Shown: positions 22,896-35,204 of the stretch, piece by piece
How the letters are laid out: each line of letters opens with the position of its first letter
Position numbering within the stretch: the stretch's first letter is position 1
Origin: Diphasiastrum complanatum
Lineage: Eukaryota; Streptophyta; Lycopodiopsida; Lycopodiales; Lycopodiaceae
Length of the DNA: 64,000 bases
Assembly: GCA_029204225.1 (NCBI GenBank)
Contig: CM055111.1
Span: 42,596,815-42,660,814 of the forward strand
Direction of reading: 5' to 3'
Program-made: the position numbers and the translations under genes
The notes under the pieces: model-generated
The model's database searches: none
Seen by the model: only the letters and a program-made list of their open reading frames with translations
Told to the model about the DNA's origin: nothing

Positions 22896-24110
22896 CACTA
22901 CAATTGTCCTGCAATCAATTGATAAGGTTGAGCCTTATGAATCAATTGTCTTTTCGGTACTTTTGTCAAAGAGTCATTCGGTTGTCCTAGCATTAGGTAC
23001 TCAACAATATCCGCTGCCCACTCAGATACTGCTTCTACATAGAACAATGAAACATCTAGTAATTCATCATCCACTTTAATATTAACTGGTGTAGATTCAA
23101 TTTGTGAAACGTGATCAGCTAGATAATGTTGCTTTCCCTTTCGAACCACAATTCGAAAGTCAAATTTAGTCAATAATAGTAACCATCTTGCAATACGTCC
23201 AGTATTGCATGTCTTGTTTACCAAGTAAAGTAACGGCTGGTGATCCGTATAAAAGACAAACTACGTTTCCATAAGGTAGTGACGAAATTTTTGAACAAAA
23301 CAAATCATTGCTAACACTTCATGTTCAGTTGTTGAATAATTCTTCTCCGGATCTGTAAGTTGTCTGCTTGCAAATCATATAGGATAATCCATCTTATAGT
23401 CACCTAACTGCGTCAAAATTGATCCAATGGCATATTTCGAGGCATCCACGTGAACATGAAATTCAATCGTCCAATCTGGAGAACGCAGGATTGGTGCTGA
23501 AATTAATGCTTTTTTTTAATTTTTCAAAGGCTTCTAATGCCTCTACTATACAAATAGGAATAATAGTCAGTTTGTATATAGGTCGTGCTAAATCCGCAAA
23601 GAAGATAATAAAAATTCGATAGTAGTTCGCATGACCCAGAAACACATAAACTCCACGAATCGTTGCTGGTGGTGGTAATTCGCCATCAAGAAATTGTCTA
23701 TGTTGTATGGGCAGAGTGAGATTCTTTTGTTCACTTTCCCAAGCAGCTTTGACATGGAGTACTTCATTAGATTTTTCAAATCCAGGACAAAAAAGTGGCT
23801 CTTGATGGACTTCTGGTTCTGCTTGAGCTAACTTTTGCGCTAAGACTTCTTTTGCTTTTGATATCAACTTCAAGAACTCTCCCAATGAAATATTGATCTT
23901 GCTAGACAAAATATTCATGAGCAATTTTGTTTGTGGCGCTTCCGATTCAGTCATTTTGAAGGGTTCTTCATGATGATGCAACTGATCATTCCCATCCATA
24001 CGTGAATTTCTTGGTGGCTGCAATGGTGAAGAAGGAATTTTGGCTGTTGCTTTAGTAGCTTCAGGCTCCTCTTCTTCTTGCAGATGTTTAATCCACTGCC
24101 TCATATCCTA
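22896..24110 (-). pseudogene. Gy-2 pol remnant: linker, RT thumb, RNase H, start of integrase
   Basis: From 24104 a gag-pol linker reads EEEEPEATKATAKIPSS and further, and at about 23690 QFLDGEL joins directly to PPPATIRGVYVFLGHANYY, the RT thumb. Protease and RT palm are therefore gone. RNase H follows in broken frames (23460-23230), then NKTCNTGRIARWLLLLTKFD and the linker to the zinc module (23224-22898). At 22896 the sequence after LIAGQ changes into the extra frame, which removes the whole integrase. The parts retained align with 630-1390 of Gy-1. Confidence 0.8.
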
Positions 24111-24221
24111 ATATCTTTGCTTTTCTGCATGAAGATTTGGATAGACTCCAGATGCTGTTGGTATATTGGTTAATGGTATAGAATCAGTAGGTATTGGATC
24201 CGCTACTGGTTCTTTCTGCTT

Positions 24222-25558
24222 CTATGCTCTGGTGACCACCATCAAGGGTATACTTGATATATTTTGAGCTACTGGTCTTCGCTTGATTATTATCAAATTT
24301 ACGGGTGCTGTAGCTGGTGGTGGCTTCGGTCTTGCTGGACAGTCTTTATAGCAATGCCCATAACCACAATCACGATAGAATGATACAAATTTTTCTTTAT
24401 TTGGACATTCTACAACTCTGTGATTTTCTCCACATGCAAAGCATCCAAGTGGTGCTCTAGTCCAGTTTCTAGATGCTTGTTGTTGCACGACAACATAAAT
24501 AGCATATTGTTCTGAAGATCCATCCTCTTGATTGTCGAGGTCTAACTGTTGGATTTCCTCCATACTGTGGTTCTCGATATCCCATTTGGACATACCGTTG
24601 CTGAATTATCCGAGGATTGAAGTTGCAAAAAACAGTCTCATGATTAGGCGAATTACACAAATGGCATACACTGATTTCCATTCGTTTTTTCAATTGAGTA
24701 CACTCATTCACTGTGTGATTTCCTATACAAATAGAACACCAGATGTTTTTCCGAGTAGGAAAAGTCTTCGCAAACTTCTCAGGTCCCTTGTTCGCTTTTC
24801 CGTGGAAATCTTCCAATGCTTTGATCTTCTCATCAAATTGTGACTACAAATTTTCCATCTGTTTCTACTGGTTCTTCCCGAGTTTTTCGAACTCATTGAG
24901 CGTCATTTCTGGAGTAGCGTTGACATTTGTTGATGCAATCCTGGTGGATGTCGTAGTGGTCTACCTTGATGTATAAGACAACATACTGATATTCGGCTCA
25001 TTATCTGAATCTTCATCCTCCTCCCGAATTGCATCATCCATAGCATTCTGCAACATTGCATACTCGTTACGGCGTTTCAGCTCACGTCTGATTAGTTTAG
25101 GTAGACCTAACAAAAACCACATATTCATGGCATTTTCGTTAATCAACTCAGATTTGCACTCAGATCTGAGGCGTTTCACCCTTTCAATGTAATCATGAAC
25201 CATTTATGCTTTCCCATTTTAATTTTACTTCAAAGTAGAAAAGGGTCTTCCATAAACTTTCTGCAGTGTGAACGATGTGATAAGGGCTCTTTTAACAACC
25301 TCCCAATCTGTACGCTCAGTTTCATCTTGATTATAGTACCCATCTTGTGTTGCGCCTGTTAAGGCCATAGGAAAAAGCTTAAGTTTATCTTGGAGAAAAC
25401 TCTCGCCATAGACTTTAGAAGATTCAGCATAGATTTGAAGAATCTAACTGGATCGGTTAATCCAATGTATTTGGATAGATCCAAACGGGGTGCTCTTCTA
25501 ACAATGATTGGATTGACTTCCTGAGGAGCACTTTAGGAGCAACTCCAGGGGCAGCCAT
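24222..25558 (-). pseudogene. Gy-2 gag with several zinc knuckles
   Basis: The start ATG (MAAPG...) is at 25558-25556. The first part is frameshifted, then VHDYIERVKRLRSECKSE to AIREEDEDSDNEPN is clear (25203-24970). The C-terminal part holds a row of cysteine/histidine boxes: CSICIGNHTVNEC (about 24735), CHLCNSPNHETVFC (about 24655), CFACGENHRVVEC (about 24445) and a fourth, damaged one, YRDCGYGHCYKDC (about 24375). Gag coats and packages the element RNA; several knuckles in a row would suit nucleic-acid binding. A stop near 24960 and a frame change near 24590 break it. Confidence 0.8.
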
Positions 25559-26829
25559 TTTCACAGACTCAAATCAAGCAGACAATGAGATTGGTTCTAG
25601 ATTTTTCAATCAAAACTATCTCATATCAGATCTGCTAGATCTATTCCACTTTCAAGAATCTGATTAATATATCATGAAAAAGATTTCGAAATTCAATCAA
25701 TCGATACTTTCCAAAAAATGAAAAATTTCTCAGAATCCAAATCAGAATGTATCATATTTGACCCAAATTTTGACAGAGACTTGATCTGGAAAATCAGAAC
25801 CTAAAAATAGTACTGGCGAAGGTTCCCTAGGCAAAGATTGGCTCGGCGAAGGTTCAACAGTGCTATTTAAAAAAAACAAAACTCTTTGATCAACTTTTCT
25901 GACAATTTCTAGGGAAATAACCTTTGCTGAACTCTCAGATGCAAAATCTGACACAAATAGAACTAGGGTAGACCCGATGAAGGTTTTTGATACAAGAAAA
26001 CATAGTTTATGTAGTTTGGGGAGGGTAAAAAACAAGATTTTCTATGATTTGGACAAAAAGAATCTTCGTCGAACTCAAAAATAGTATTTTACTATAAATA
26101 GAGTGTTTTGAAAACTTTTCTCATCAAGCTAAGGCTTCTTAGCTTAAAATAATCAAGCGTTTTATGCCACAGTTCAGTTTGCGGCAAAGGTTTTGGCGAA
26201 TGATCAAGAGTAATACTGGTACTTTTGCAAAAAAAATAACTTTTTTGACAAAAATATGGTAATATGACAACTGATCCTCTGAAAAACCTTCTATTTTTGG
26301 TATTATTCTTCGTCGACCTGGTAGTAGATAGATTTGAATCACACCTATGCACAGTGAATTGGGTGAAGGTTTTTTTTTTTCTGTATTTTTAGGGTTTTGG
26401 TAATTTTTTGGTGTTTTTCTGATGTTTTTGGAGATATGTTGGGAATTAATCTTCGCCCTTCAAACTGAAGTTTCTGTGATAAAAACCGAAGGTGTCTGCA
26501 ACTCAATGAAGGTTTCCTGAAAGAGGGCAAAATGTTATCAGCTCTAATGACGATTTTTGCCTCCTTTGGACCAAAATCTGACAGATTTGACCAATTTTTA
26601 TTGTTTTTTTTAATATCTCAGATCCAAATGGAACTTAAGATTGGTGATATGAATAGCTTTCCTTGTTCCTGAATCAAATTAGATTTCAAACAAGCAAATC
26701 CACTCAAATCAAGCAAAATCACTCCCAAACTAATCCTAAATGCAGATCTAACACTATTCATGCAACAACAAGGTGCCTAATGCAAGCTAACCATCCAACA
26801 AACATGCTGCAAACTGAAAAATTGGTGTA
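25559..26829 (-). other. Gy-2 leader with CTTCGCC/GAAGGT motifs
   Basis: About 1.27 kb between PBS and gag without coding content. GGCGAAGGTT-like copies (sense strand AACCTTCGCC) occur near 25815, 25845, 25925, 25975, 26190, 26365, 26450, 26485 and 26505. It matches 10270-11070 reversed and 8598-9023. Confidence 0.65.
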
Positions 26830-26849
26830 GCTCCCTGGCAACGATGCCA
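26830..26849 (-). other. Primer-binding site of Gy-2, tRNA-Asp type
   Basis: TGGCATCGTTGCCAGGGAGC on the - strand follows the LTR end by four bases. It is a mutated form of the PBS at 9024-9043. Confidence 0.6.
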
Positions 26850-26853
26850 AAAT

Positions 26854-27403
26854 TGTAGTGGGTTTTTTTCCTTGCCTAACCTCAAACCAAGATCTAGTCA
26901 ATCTAGCATCAAAGAGACAAAGTTAGTTGTCACGTGTAGGTTTGTTCCCATGAGAGCGATAGTATAGTTCAAATTCCAGCATGAATGAAGATCCACATCT
27001 AACTCTAACATCCATTAGTCCTAAACATTAACACTACATCCATTAACACTAGATCCACAGCAAAGTTAGCTTACTCTTTCTCTCTCATAAAAAGTATAAT
27101 AACATGCAATCCCAATAACAATGAAATCCAACAGTTAGCAAAATCCAAATAAAACATGAGAGATGGAGGAAAAGTGATAGAGAGCAAGGACATTCATCAA
27201 TCCATTTCACAAGAGAACCAATCTGCTTAATTGAAATGAGTAAATGAACATCTGTAGGAACTCGAGTTGGTCCCTTTTTATAGTAGAGAGGAAGACCCTG
27301 GCCTCTGAATCCTATTGGTTGGACTTACACACGCAGGGTGTCAAATCTCTCTCACTTATTGACTAGGGTTAGGGTTGCCTTGGGATCCGCAAACCCTCCA
27401 ACA
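26854..27403 (-). repeat. Gy-2 5' LTR (550 bases)
   Basis: It starts TGTTGGAGGG at 27403 and ends CCACTACA at 26854. Compared with 6280-7024 about 200 bases are missing between the 5' part and the TATA region (junction near 27330). Confidence 0.85.
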
Positions 27404-27870
27404 AATGCAATTCCAACATGATCAATTCAAACTACTATCGAAGTTTTTATATGTTCCTAAACTTTCTACAAATCTGTTATCAGTAAGTAGAATTACATAT
27501 TTAGATCATAAGGTAGAATTCGAATCTGATCAATGCAAAATTATTGATAGGAGTAATAAGATCCTTGCCTCGGCAAGAGGCATGATTACTTATATAGATT
27601 GGCACATTGTTATTATGAGTCTAGTCAAGCCTTGAAAACCTCTGTTCTTGTCAATAAAACATTACTATGGCATCATCGCTTAGGACACTTGAATTATGCA
27701 TCTGTTTTGAACATGTCCAGACAATCCATGGTTCTTGATCTCGATTATCCTTCTGGTAAGGTCGAGCTCTATGTCTGCCATAGCTGCATCTTTGGAAAGC
27801 AGACTAGGATTCATTTTAGATCGAATGATAGGCATGCAGCAATAGGTCTGTTAGATGTTTTGCAAAAAGC
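27404..27870 (+). pseudogene. Copia A pre-integrase segment, continuation of 20551-21571
   Basis: From 27408 the frame reads QFQHDQFKLLS, VPKLSTNLLSVSRIT, then after a frame change LLWHHRLGHLNYASVLNMSR and the zinc end VCHSCIFGKQTR. It continues the frame interrupted by Gy-2. At about 27870 it is cut and LTR B sequence follows, so integrase core, RT and RNase H are deleted. Confidence 0.8.
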
Positions 27871-28705
27871 CGACACTATCGTGTTTCTGCGACACTATCA
27901 CCTGTGGCAGTTTTAGTTCCTTTATGCATGGTGACAATTTTAGTTCAATTATACACACAGACTGTTTATAACCAATTTTCACCGCTTATCAACAATCAAA
28001 TTATGAGAAGGAACTGGATGAATGCTAGCGGACTCCAGCCAACTGGCAATCATGTTTGAAGACCTAATTACTTAGTATAAATTAGCTGTTCATACATCTC
28101 AATTATCATCTGAAAATGTTATTGTGAATTGTGAAGGAGTTGTTGTGAATTGTGAAGGAGTTGAGTGTTATTACACGACGCTTCCTACGCTCTGATCAAG
28201 CAGATCGTTCACAATCAAAAAGTATTGTTGTTAGCTCTCTATCAAGCTTTCGAGCTCGAACTCTCTTGAGCTTTCTGGTTGAGTCTTTTAGAAATTTATT
28301 TTACATTTGCTATTGTGCTATTGTGCTATTGCTTATCAGCAGAGCTGCTTATTATCATACTTATTCTCAGTTACTCAGAGATAGCTTAGAGTGCACGGTC
28401 TCTATCCGCTATTGTCTTGCACTCATTAGCATTTGATTTTGTTTTTCTGAATCAATACTATTTCTTATTGCGTTTAGTATATGTCAGAATGCATGCATCT
28501 CTGTATTGCTTTTGTAATTGGTAGAAATTGTCTGAGAATTCAATACTTTATGTTTTGCTACATAATCACTTAGTATCTAGCAAAAGTTAGTTGCTAAAGA
28601 TTGGACGTGATTTCCATCACTGTTGGTTTGTTCAATTTTTTATAGGCATAGTCATCCATTGGAAGTAGGAAGTTTCCGCATTCCACGATCTACCTATTTC
28701 AGACA
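27871..28705 (+). repeat. Copia family B LTR, 3' part (block copy 2)
   Basis: It is nearly identical in layout to 12171-12945 and ends TTTCAGACA at 28705, followed by AAGAG. It holds the hairpin at 28607-28620. Confidence 0.75.
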
Positions 28706-30103
28706 AAGAGTACTACAACCCTAAGTTTCACTCTTCTTGCTCTCTTCGGATCTCTCTCTTGCCTTTTGCTCTCTTGGCTGGCTTCTCTACTACTGCCATC
28801 TTTGCTTGGAGAGGAGGAAACCTGTGTAAGCTTTGCGGAAGAGTATTCGAGTGGAGTTTATTGCAATCAACATCTAAAAAGGCTATGGTTCTTTTGATTG
28901 AATGATCGTTTGCAAAGGGAAAGCATTATTAGTTTCTTACTTCCGAGATACATGCTTGGAAGCAAATATTTGCGGCTGATTGCTCAAAAGCGATAATACA
29001 CACTACTTCAGGTATGAGACTTATCACCTTGTTGTTCTTATTTGATTCTGACAGCGATTTGCTACCAAGAGATGGTGTAGCAACTATGCACATAAACTTG
29101 AATGCATTTTGTAAGTTTGATGGGCCGCTGGGCAGCGGACTCTGTGCCACTGACAACCGCTTCAATCGATGCGGATTTGCTCACACACCTTGGATAACTG
29201 CTTTACATTCTGCGGATTTACATATGTTGTTAGCGTGATTACTTCATGCTGTGAGTATGAGTACTTCACACTAATTGCTCGATTTGAAAAGCAATGGATA
29301 TTTTGGTTTCCGCTACAGTTCTAATTGAAACATCGCTACCCACATATTTGTAAAAAAAGGAATACATTGATAACCACTGTGCTTCTCTATAAGGCACTTT
29401 GTAGGAGGCCGCTCTCAATGAGTTTGCTCATACTCTTGCATAATGATCATGATTAAAGTGTATGTGATAACATATATGAAAGAGGAGCACGTTTTCAGCT
29501 GCTGTATGAATACTTGCTTATATTTAAAGCATGAATGGTTGTTTTTGTTGATAACTACAATGATTTGAAGAAAAGAGAAATGTATATATTGTATCGTTTT
29601 CTACATTCAAGAAGAAGTTAGTTTTGAAGCTTATTGCTATATCATCTTTTTACACACATACGCTGGCTTTGATGATTCTAGTTTAGTTAAGTCTAAGTTA
29701 AGCACTGGTGCAAGATGACGTTGTCATATTATAAAGGCTGCACTACCTTTAATTCATCACTCTCGGTGTTGGTTCTTTGGAAGATGGGTAGCTCACAAGA
29801 GATCACCTCACCTCACATTCAAGTATGAAGTACAATGACTATGTTGGAAAAGGTAGTATTGCTCCATACTACCATGCAGTTCTTTACGACATTTCGAACG
29901 ACACTTTTTACGTGAAAAACTTTTTGTCAGCCGGAAAAGTAATTACGTTCCATATTGTAAATCTTTATAATTACGTTTCTCATCCTTGAAAAGGTTGTTT
30001 TCGTTAAATCGTGAAAGTGATGGCTATATGAGTAAGCCATGGATGTTTTTAGAGGTGGATTTTGATGGGCTATGGATTTGCCCAAGCCTACAAGTGCCCG
30101 GAT
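28706..30103. other. Spacer of block copy 2, origin unknown
   Basis: It is the partner of 12946-15077. The CT-rich run and splice-donor-like TTCAG/GTATGAG (about 29010) are kept. Short open stretches exist (for example around 29080-29240) but none resembles a known protein. Confidence 0.5.
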
Positions 30104-30675
30104 TGTTGACAATAAGTAGATAATGGAATGCAAAAAACTTCCTATGTCCAATGCATAACTACGCCTATCAAAAATTGAACAAAGCAGTAGTGATAGAAAT
30201 CACGTTCAATCTTTAGCAACTAACTTCCGCTAGATACTAAGTGATTACGTAGCCAAACATAAAGTATTGAATTCTCAAACAATTTCTACCAGTTACAAAA
30301 GCAATACAAAGATGCATGCATTCTGACACATACTGAACGCAATAAGAAATAGTATTGATTCAGAAAAAAAAAATCAGATGCTAATGAGTGCAAGACAATA
30401 GCGAATAGAAATCGCGCACTATAAGTTGTCTCCAAGTAACTGAGAATAAGTCTGTTAATAACCAGCTCTGCTGATAAGCAGTAGCGCAATAGCAACTCTA
30501 AACAAATCTCTAAAAGACTGAGCTAGAATGCTCAAGAGAGTTCAAGCTTGAAAGCTTGATAGAGAGCTAACTACAATATTTTCTGATTGTGAACGATCTG
30601 CTTGATGAGAGCGTAGGAAGCATCATGTAATAACACTCAACTCCTTCACAATTCACAATAACATTTCCAGATAAG
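30104..30675 (-). repeat. Copia family B LTR, 3' part (inverted)
   Basis: On the - strand it ends at 30104 and matches 15078-15650. At about 30675 it joins a pre-integrase piece by deletion. Confidence 0.75.
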
Positions 30676-30760
30676 CGATGATGCCATAGTAATGCTTTAT
30701 TGACAAGAACAGAGGTTTTCAAGACTTTAATAGATTCAGAATAACAATGCACCAAATGAA
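30676..30760 (-). pseudogene. Copia pre-integrase fragment
   Basis: A short - strand piece reads VHCYSESIKVLKTSVLVNKA and LLWHHRL before it runs into LTR B. It corresponds to 27590-27690 on the opposite strand. Confidence 0.6.
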
Positions 30761-32330
30761 TGGGTTCCTCCTTGCTTCAACTCTAATATTTCTAAAAAAA
30801 ATAGTAGCAAACATGTGCAAAATCTAACAGATGAATGGGTGCTTTGTTAATTTCTCCGTAGTGTCCACTTGGAGTGATTGCAACATGAAACATCATGAAT
30901 CAGCCTCCATTGTCATCTTGCCATAAGAGATCTTAACCCCTAGGAAGCTACGAGTGAATGATTACCATAATGAATCTTCCTCAATCCATTTCTATGAGCA
31001 AAATCAACAAAGATCACTGGTTCATCTTCAAGATAAAAAAGATGTAAAACAATGAAACTAGTTTCACCATAGCTTGGCAATTTCCACACATTGACATGAC
31101 ATTGCTAAAAAATGAGATAAAATAAGTAAGGTAGGATAGAAATGTCAAAAATTGAGATTTTAGTACCATGCAAAGATCTACAACGACCTCCATGCATGTG
31201 AGGTTGCACAAGATGCATATATGATAGATCAAATTAGATTTTCAGCTTGCAAAGTATCCCAAGCCTCCTTGGCCGAGACGCATGCTCCAATCTATCAAGA
31301 GTTCATTGGACACATTCAATTTGATGTAATGGAGATGCAAAAACTGGATAGATGAATGGATATAGATTAAAGATTGGATTATAAGTATAATAATCCAACA
31401 CCTTGGAGAATATAGGATTCTATAGGAACAATGCTTGATTGGAGAGTAGTAGTTGTTTGAAAGGCAAAGTATTTTTCATTCAAATTTTATTGCACTGTGA
31501 AAAAGAAATTTGGAAGGAATGTGAGCATGTCTAGTCCCTTCCAAAAATTATCGTTTATTGAGTAGTTGGCCAACTATGTAGCTTATATCAGTGTTTTGTT
31601 TTACCTTCTTAAACATCAAACAATTAGTTGAAGTATAAAGAATTGCATGTTCAAATATACAAGATTTTGGACAAAAAAAAATAATTTACCACATAAATTT
31701 CATTTTTCATGTGAAAAAAAAAGAAATGAAAGGGGGTGATGGGCACATTTGCTATTGAGGATTTAAACCGAGCTCAATGAATGAATCGCTTCATTAACCT
31801 ATATCCTAACCTTCAGTGTATTTTATATATTCTGGCCATTATTCTTGAGTTAATCAAATATATCTGACAACAGTTGATCTCGTTCGAGTGATAATCAATG
31901 GTTGATGATTGGAAGGGATGAAAGGAATACAATAACTCACAAATTTTACTGGACGACAATTGAAATGGTTATTGAGAGATGAGTGTATGGTGGCACAGAT
32001 TTGAATGGAGTTGATCACACAAAAAAACGGACGTTGTAATGGCGCAGTTGGCAACAATGGTGAGTGATAGATGGCCTCGATGGTGCCGGAGAGGGTAGGA
32101 TCCAGGGCTTTTTTCAGATTTTCTTAATAGGAACGTTCGCTTGACTGACATATGATTTATCGTAGTGTATTATCACTTTAGGGAGCTCGACGAGGGTTCT
32201 TGTTGGCGAAGGATGGTTCAGCGAAAGTTCTAAAAGCAATTTGGGCACGATAGCACTAGGAACCTTCACCAACTTGCAAGGAAGTACAAATTGATGATAA
32301 GAGGGTTGGCGAGAAGTTAGCTTGCAAATC
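30761..32330. other. AT-rich stretch without recognised gene
   Basis: I see no coding region. A - strand piece near 31310-31240 reads AKEAWDTLQAEN, like copia gag, close to an LTR-B-like start (TGTTGGATTATT, - strand, near 31403). GGCGAAGG and AACCTTCACC motifs at 32200-32270 resemble the gypsy leader. The rest is unassigned. Confidence 0.45.
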
Positions 32331-33290
32331 CTACTCTAACCACACCTATCTAACCACAAGCAAGAAGAGCAAGAATAGAATACAAGGATGGAGGTGCTTA
32401 CATCCTACACTCTCTAATCTCCTCCTCCTATTGAACATGGAAATATGGTACAAATGGTGCCTTTTTATGGATGGGGAAGGCCCTTGTCCCTTTCTCCTAT
32501 TGGTTGATTACAATGGCAAGGATCCTAATCCAAGCCATCTAAAACTAACACAAAATGAATCTAGTGGGTCTAGGAAAGCACAAGGGCACTCACATGATTC
32601 ATGTGAGATATAATTTGGGCACTTTTAGCTTTTTTATTAACAACTTGACTCGGGGCCTCTAATGTCGTTTTAGAATTTTAGGCCCCTAATCACTTATTCC
32701 TAATTCTACAAGTTCTACAAAACCAAATTGTGTGCTCATTGAGTTGGGCTTATAAACGCAGGAAGCCAGTGTCCTCACACTTATTACTCTACATGTACAG
32801 TAGTGTACTGTGGTGGGGCCCACTTGGTAAGCTTAGCCAGCCGTACTTTAGTGGCGGGACCCACTAAGTGCCCAACACTAGTAGCAAGAGAAATAATAAC
32901 ATTCAAGATAGCATATCCACAAGAAGTAAATGACACAAGGATCTCAAGGAAATTTCATTAGAAATGAACAAATGATTACAAAAAGATTGAAAGGGCATGG
33001 ATTCATATGGATTGGGCACATGAGACCTAGCAAATCTAAATTCCAAAGCTCACATTCACAAAGAGAAAGCTTAGTACTCTCATTTGCAAATGAGCCAAAA
33101 GATTTCCAAAATGATGTCTCTTGCCTACTTATAGACAAATCCCCATACTTAACTAAACATAATTATCTTCAAGTATACTTATCCCTGGTTAAGTCTTATT
33201 AGTTGTACATTGGGCCCTTGTTGGCCTGGTATCCGTCTTATTCTTAAGGCTAATAGCTCCTTTTGGGCCTAACAAAACTAACACTAGATA
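32331..33290 (-). repeat. Two LTR-like segments, - strand
   Basis: On the - strand TGTTGGGCACTTAGTGGG starts near 32876 and a TATA region with the layout of the Gy-1 LTR lies near 32455. A second segment starts TGTTAGTTTTGTTAGGCCC near 33281 and has a TATA-like CTATAAGTAGGC near 33135. CTAGTGTT appears at both ends of the second segment. Ends and families are not settled. Confidence 0.4.
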
Positions 33291-35200
33291 TTGTAATACA
33301 TTGGTAAGCACTGATGTACTAAAATTACATGACAAAAACAATCAAGCAAAAAAGTTGCTTAAAGTGCCATGAGCATTATTGCCTCAATCATTCTGAAACA
33401 AACACAAGGATTGCACATTCTCCATACCTATGACATTCACCATGAAGTGCTCACTTAGAATCATATTGTTATCCCAAATGTTTGAACATTAAAGCACAAA
33501 AGAAATCTGCGAAGGAGCACTAATTCATTGGATGATTTGTTATTGATCTAGATGCTCAGTCTTTAGATAATAAGAAGCAAATAAAAGTGGCTTCTTGAGC
33601 CAATTGCTACTTCCGAAGTAGCACTTGACATGCTTGTGAACTTTGGTTGCATGGCTAATTTGAGAACTCATCAGAGTAATCTTGATACGTTGCCACCATC
33701 TAGCAGGAGTTATTTCCATCGTCGATGTTGAAAATTGTTAAAAAATCAAGAGGATTGCAATGAGCTTCATTGAAGATGCCTTGACATCATCTTTGGATCT
33801 TTAGGAAGGAGCTTCACGCATGTGTCTCATTCCTTGTCAAGATGGAGAAGATGATATTTACATAAAGTCTAAAAGATTCTATCTTAATTTGTCCAAAATT
33901 TCGATTTGAAGCTCTTTTGTAAGTAAAGCTCTTTGAATAGCGTGGCCATTTTGAAATGTCAAAGGGGCCTGGCCTAAAGTGCAAAAAGGACCAGTATTTT
34001 ATTAAAAAAATTCTTTTAGTTCAAATTTGAAGTAATTTGGACTTGGGTCCAAATTACTAAAGGACTATGCCTCGTTGTCAAAAAGAGCTAAAAAACAATG
34101 AGGAAATTTACGTGCGGAGAACGTGTTTATGTCAAAGAATTGACTCTACCATCCACTACTACATACTTTTGTCTATAGTTTGAGCCAAAAATTGTGTAAT
34201 TCAAAACGTAGGATGCATATCAAGAACCTAACATGTAGTGATGACACTTCTGGTGAATGTCAACTCACGAGTGAATTCATTTCGAGTTTCCCGTTGACCA
34301 TCAAAGTCCAAAACAAAACCCACATCAGTGCTTTAACCTTGCCAATGGACAAACAATCATGAATCATCCAGTCATTTAGGTTATTCAGTTCAAAGAAACA
34401 GAAGCAAGGCATTTCTTGAATTTTCAAAATGAGGTTTGAAAATTATCGAGGATGTTTCAATTGTTGAAAATGATTCAATGGAATATGAGATGTTTTACAA
34501 TGATACTTTTAGCAATAAAGGAATTTCATTATTCCATGAAGATCTTATCTCTGGCACTAATCTAGATTGGAGATTTTAGAGGAACTATCTTCAAGAATTT
34601 CATGAGTCCATTTTACCAAAGTTTAATGTGGCTATTGTTGGAGAACCTAATCCTACTGGAATTTCAAGAGCTTACCCGTCAAAATATAATTCACGCCATG
34701 CATATACATTTTGTGTAAACATGAATAATGTTCGAACTATTCTTTCCATCAAGCAAAATTCCTTGGTGTCAACGGTGATTTCATACTAGTGACTTATCAA
34801 GTTCTTGGTTTAGTTTTGGAATGTATCTTCATTATTTGCGATTGTTGTTTCAAGCACAATTATGGGCAATGTAATATACTATATTCCAAAACAAAAGACA
34901 ATTTCCAATTTCAATGAGGCCAATTTTCGTGGCCAGCCATGGAAGAAGTATTGTCCAAATTTGAGGAGTTCTACTTTGGTCAACAATACATCGAGAGTTG
35001 TCCCTCAACATCCATTCAATTTGCACTACCAACATCAGCTATTTTGTATGGAGCAGTCATGTACGATCAACAATTTATATCTATAAAAGTTTTTGGTTCA
35101 GACACAATTTTATTAATGAGGGTGATTATATTGGAAGAAGGAGAGAGGATTTGATAGTAATGAAATTGAAATATAACAACGAACTATCGAGCTCTACAAA
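33291..35200. other. Unassigned stretch with coding-like remnants
   Basis: 33291-34100 holds nothing I recognise. Between 34100 and 35160 short + strand open pieces exist (for example 34420-34560 and 34939-35154) with ordinary residue composition but no motif I can place. They may be remnants of a retroelement gag/protease region or of a host gene. Confidence in any assignment is very low. Confidence 0.3.
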
Positions 35201-35204
35201 ATAA

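Larger units (their letters stand above)
21573..27403 (-). mobile_element. Ty3/gypsy element Gy-2 nested in copia A, internally deleted
   Basis: On the - strand it runs LTR (27403-26854), PBS, leader, gag, shortened pol, the C-terminal half of the extra frame, and a truncated LTR (21790-21573). AATGC at 27404-27408 and AATGT at 21568-21572 are the target duplication, one copy mutated. RT palm, protease and integrase are missing, as is the first half of the extra frame. It is the same family as Gy-1. It could only move with help from another copy. Confidence 0.85.
27404..30675. repeat. Duplicated block, copy 2
   Basis: It matches 11887-15660 (see there) and lacks the solo LTR. A 21-base tandem duplication near 28130-28165 and a triplicated short CTATTGTG near 28310 are specific to this copy. 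Confidence 0.8.

Noticed and set aside
34100-35160. Host gene
   Set aside because: Only short open pieces in different frames, with no recognised motif and no coherent exon structure; kept as unassigned.
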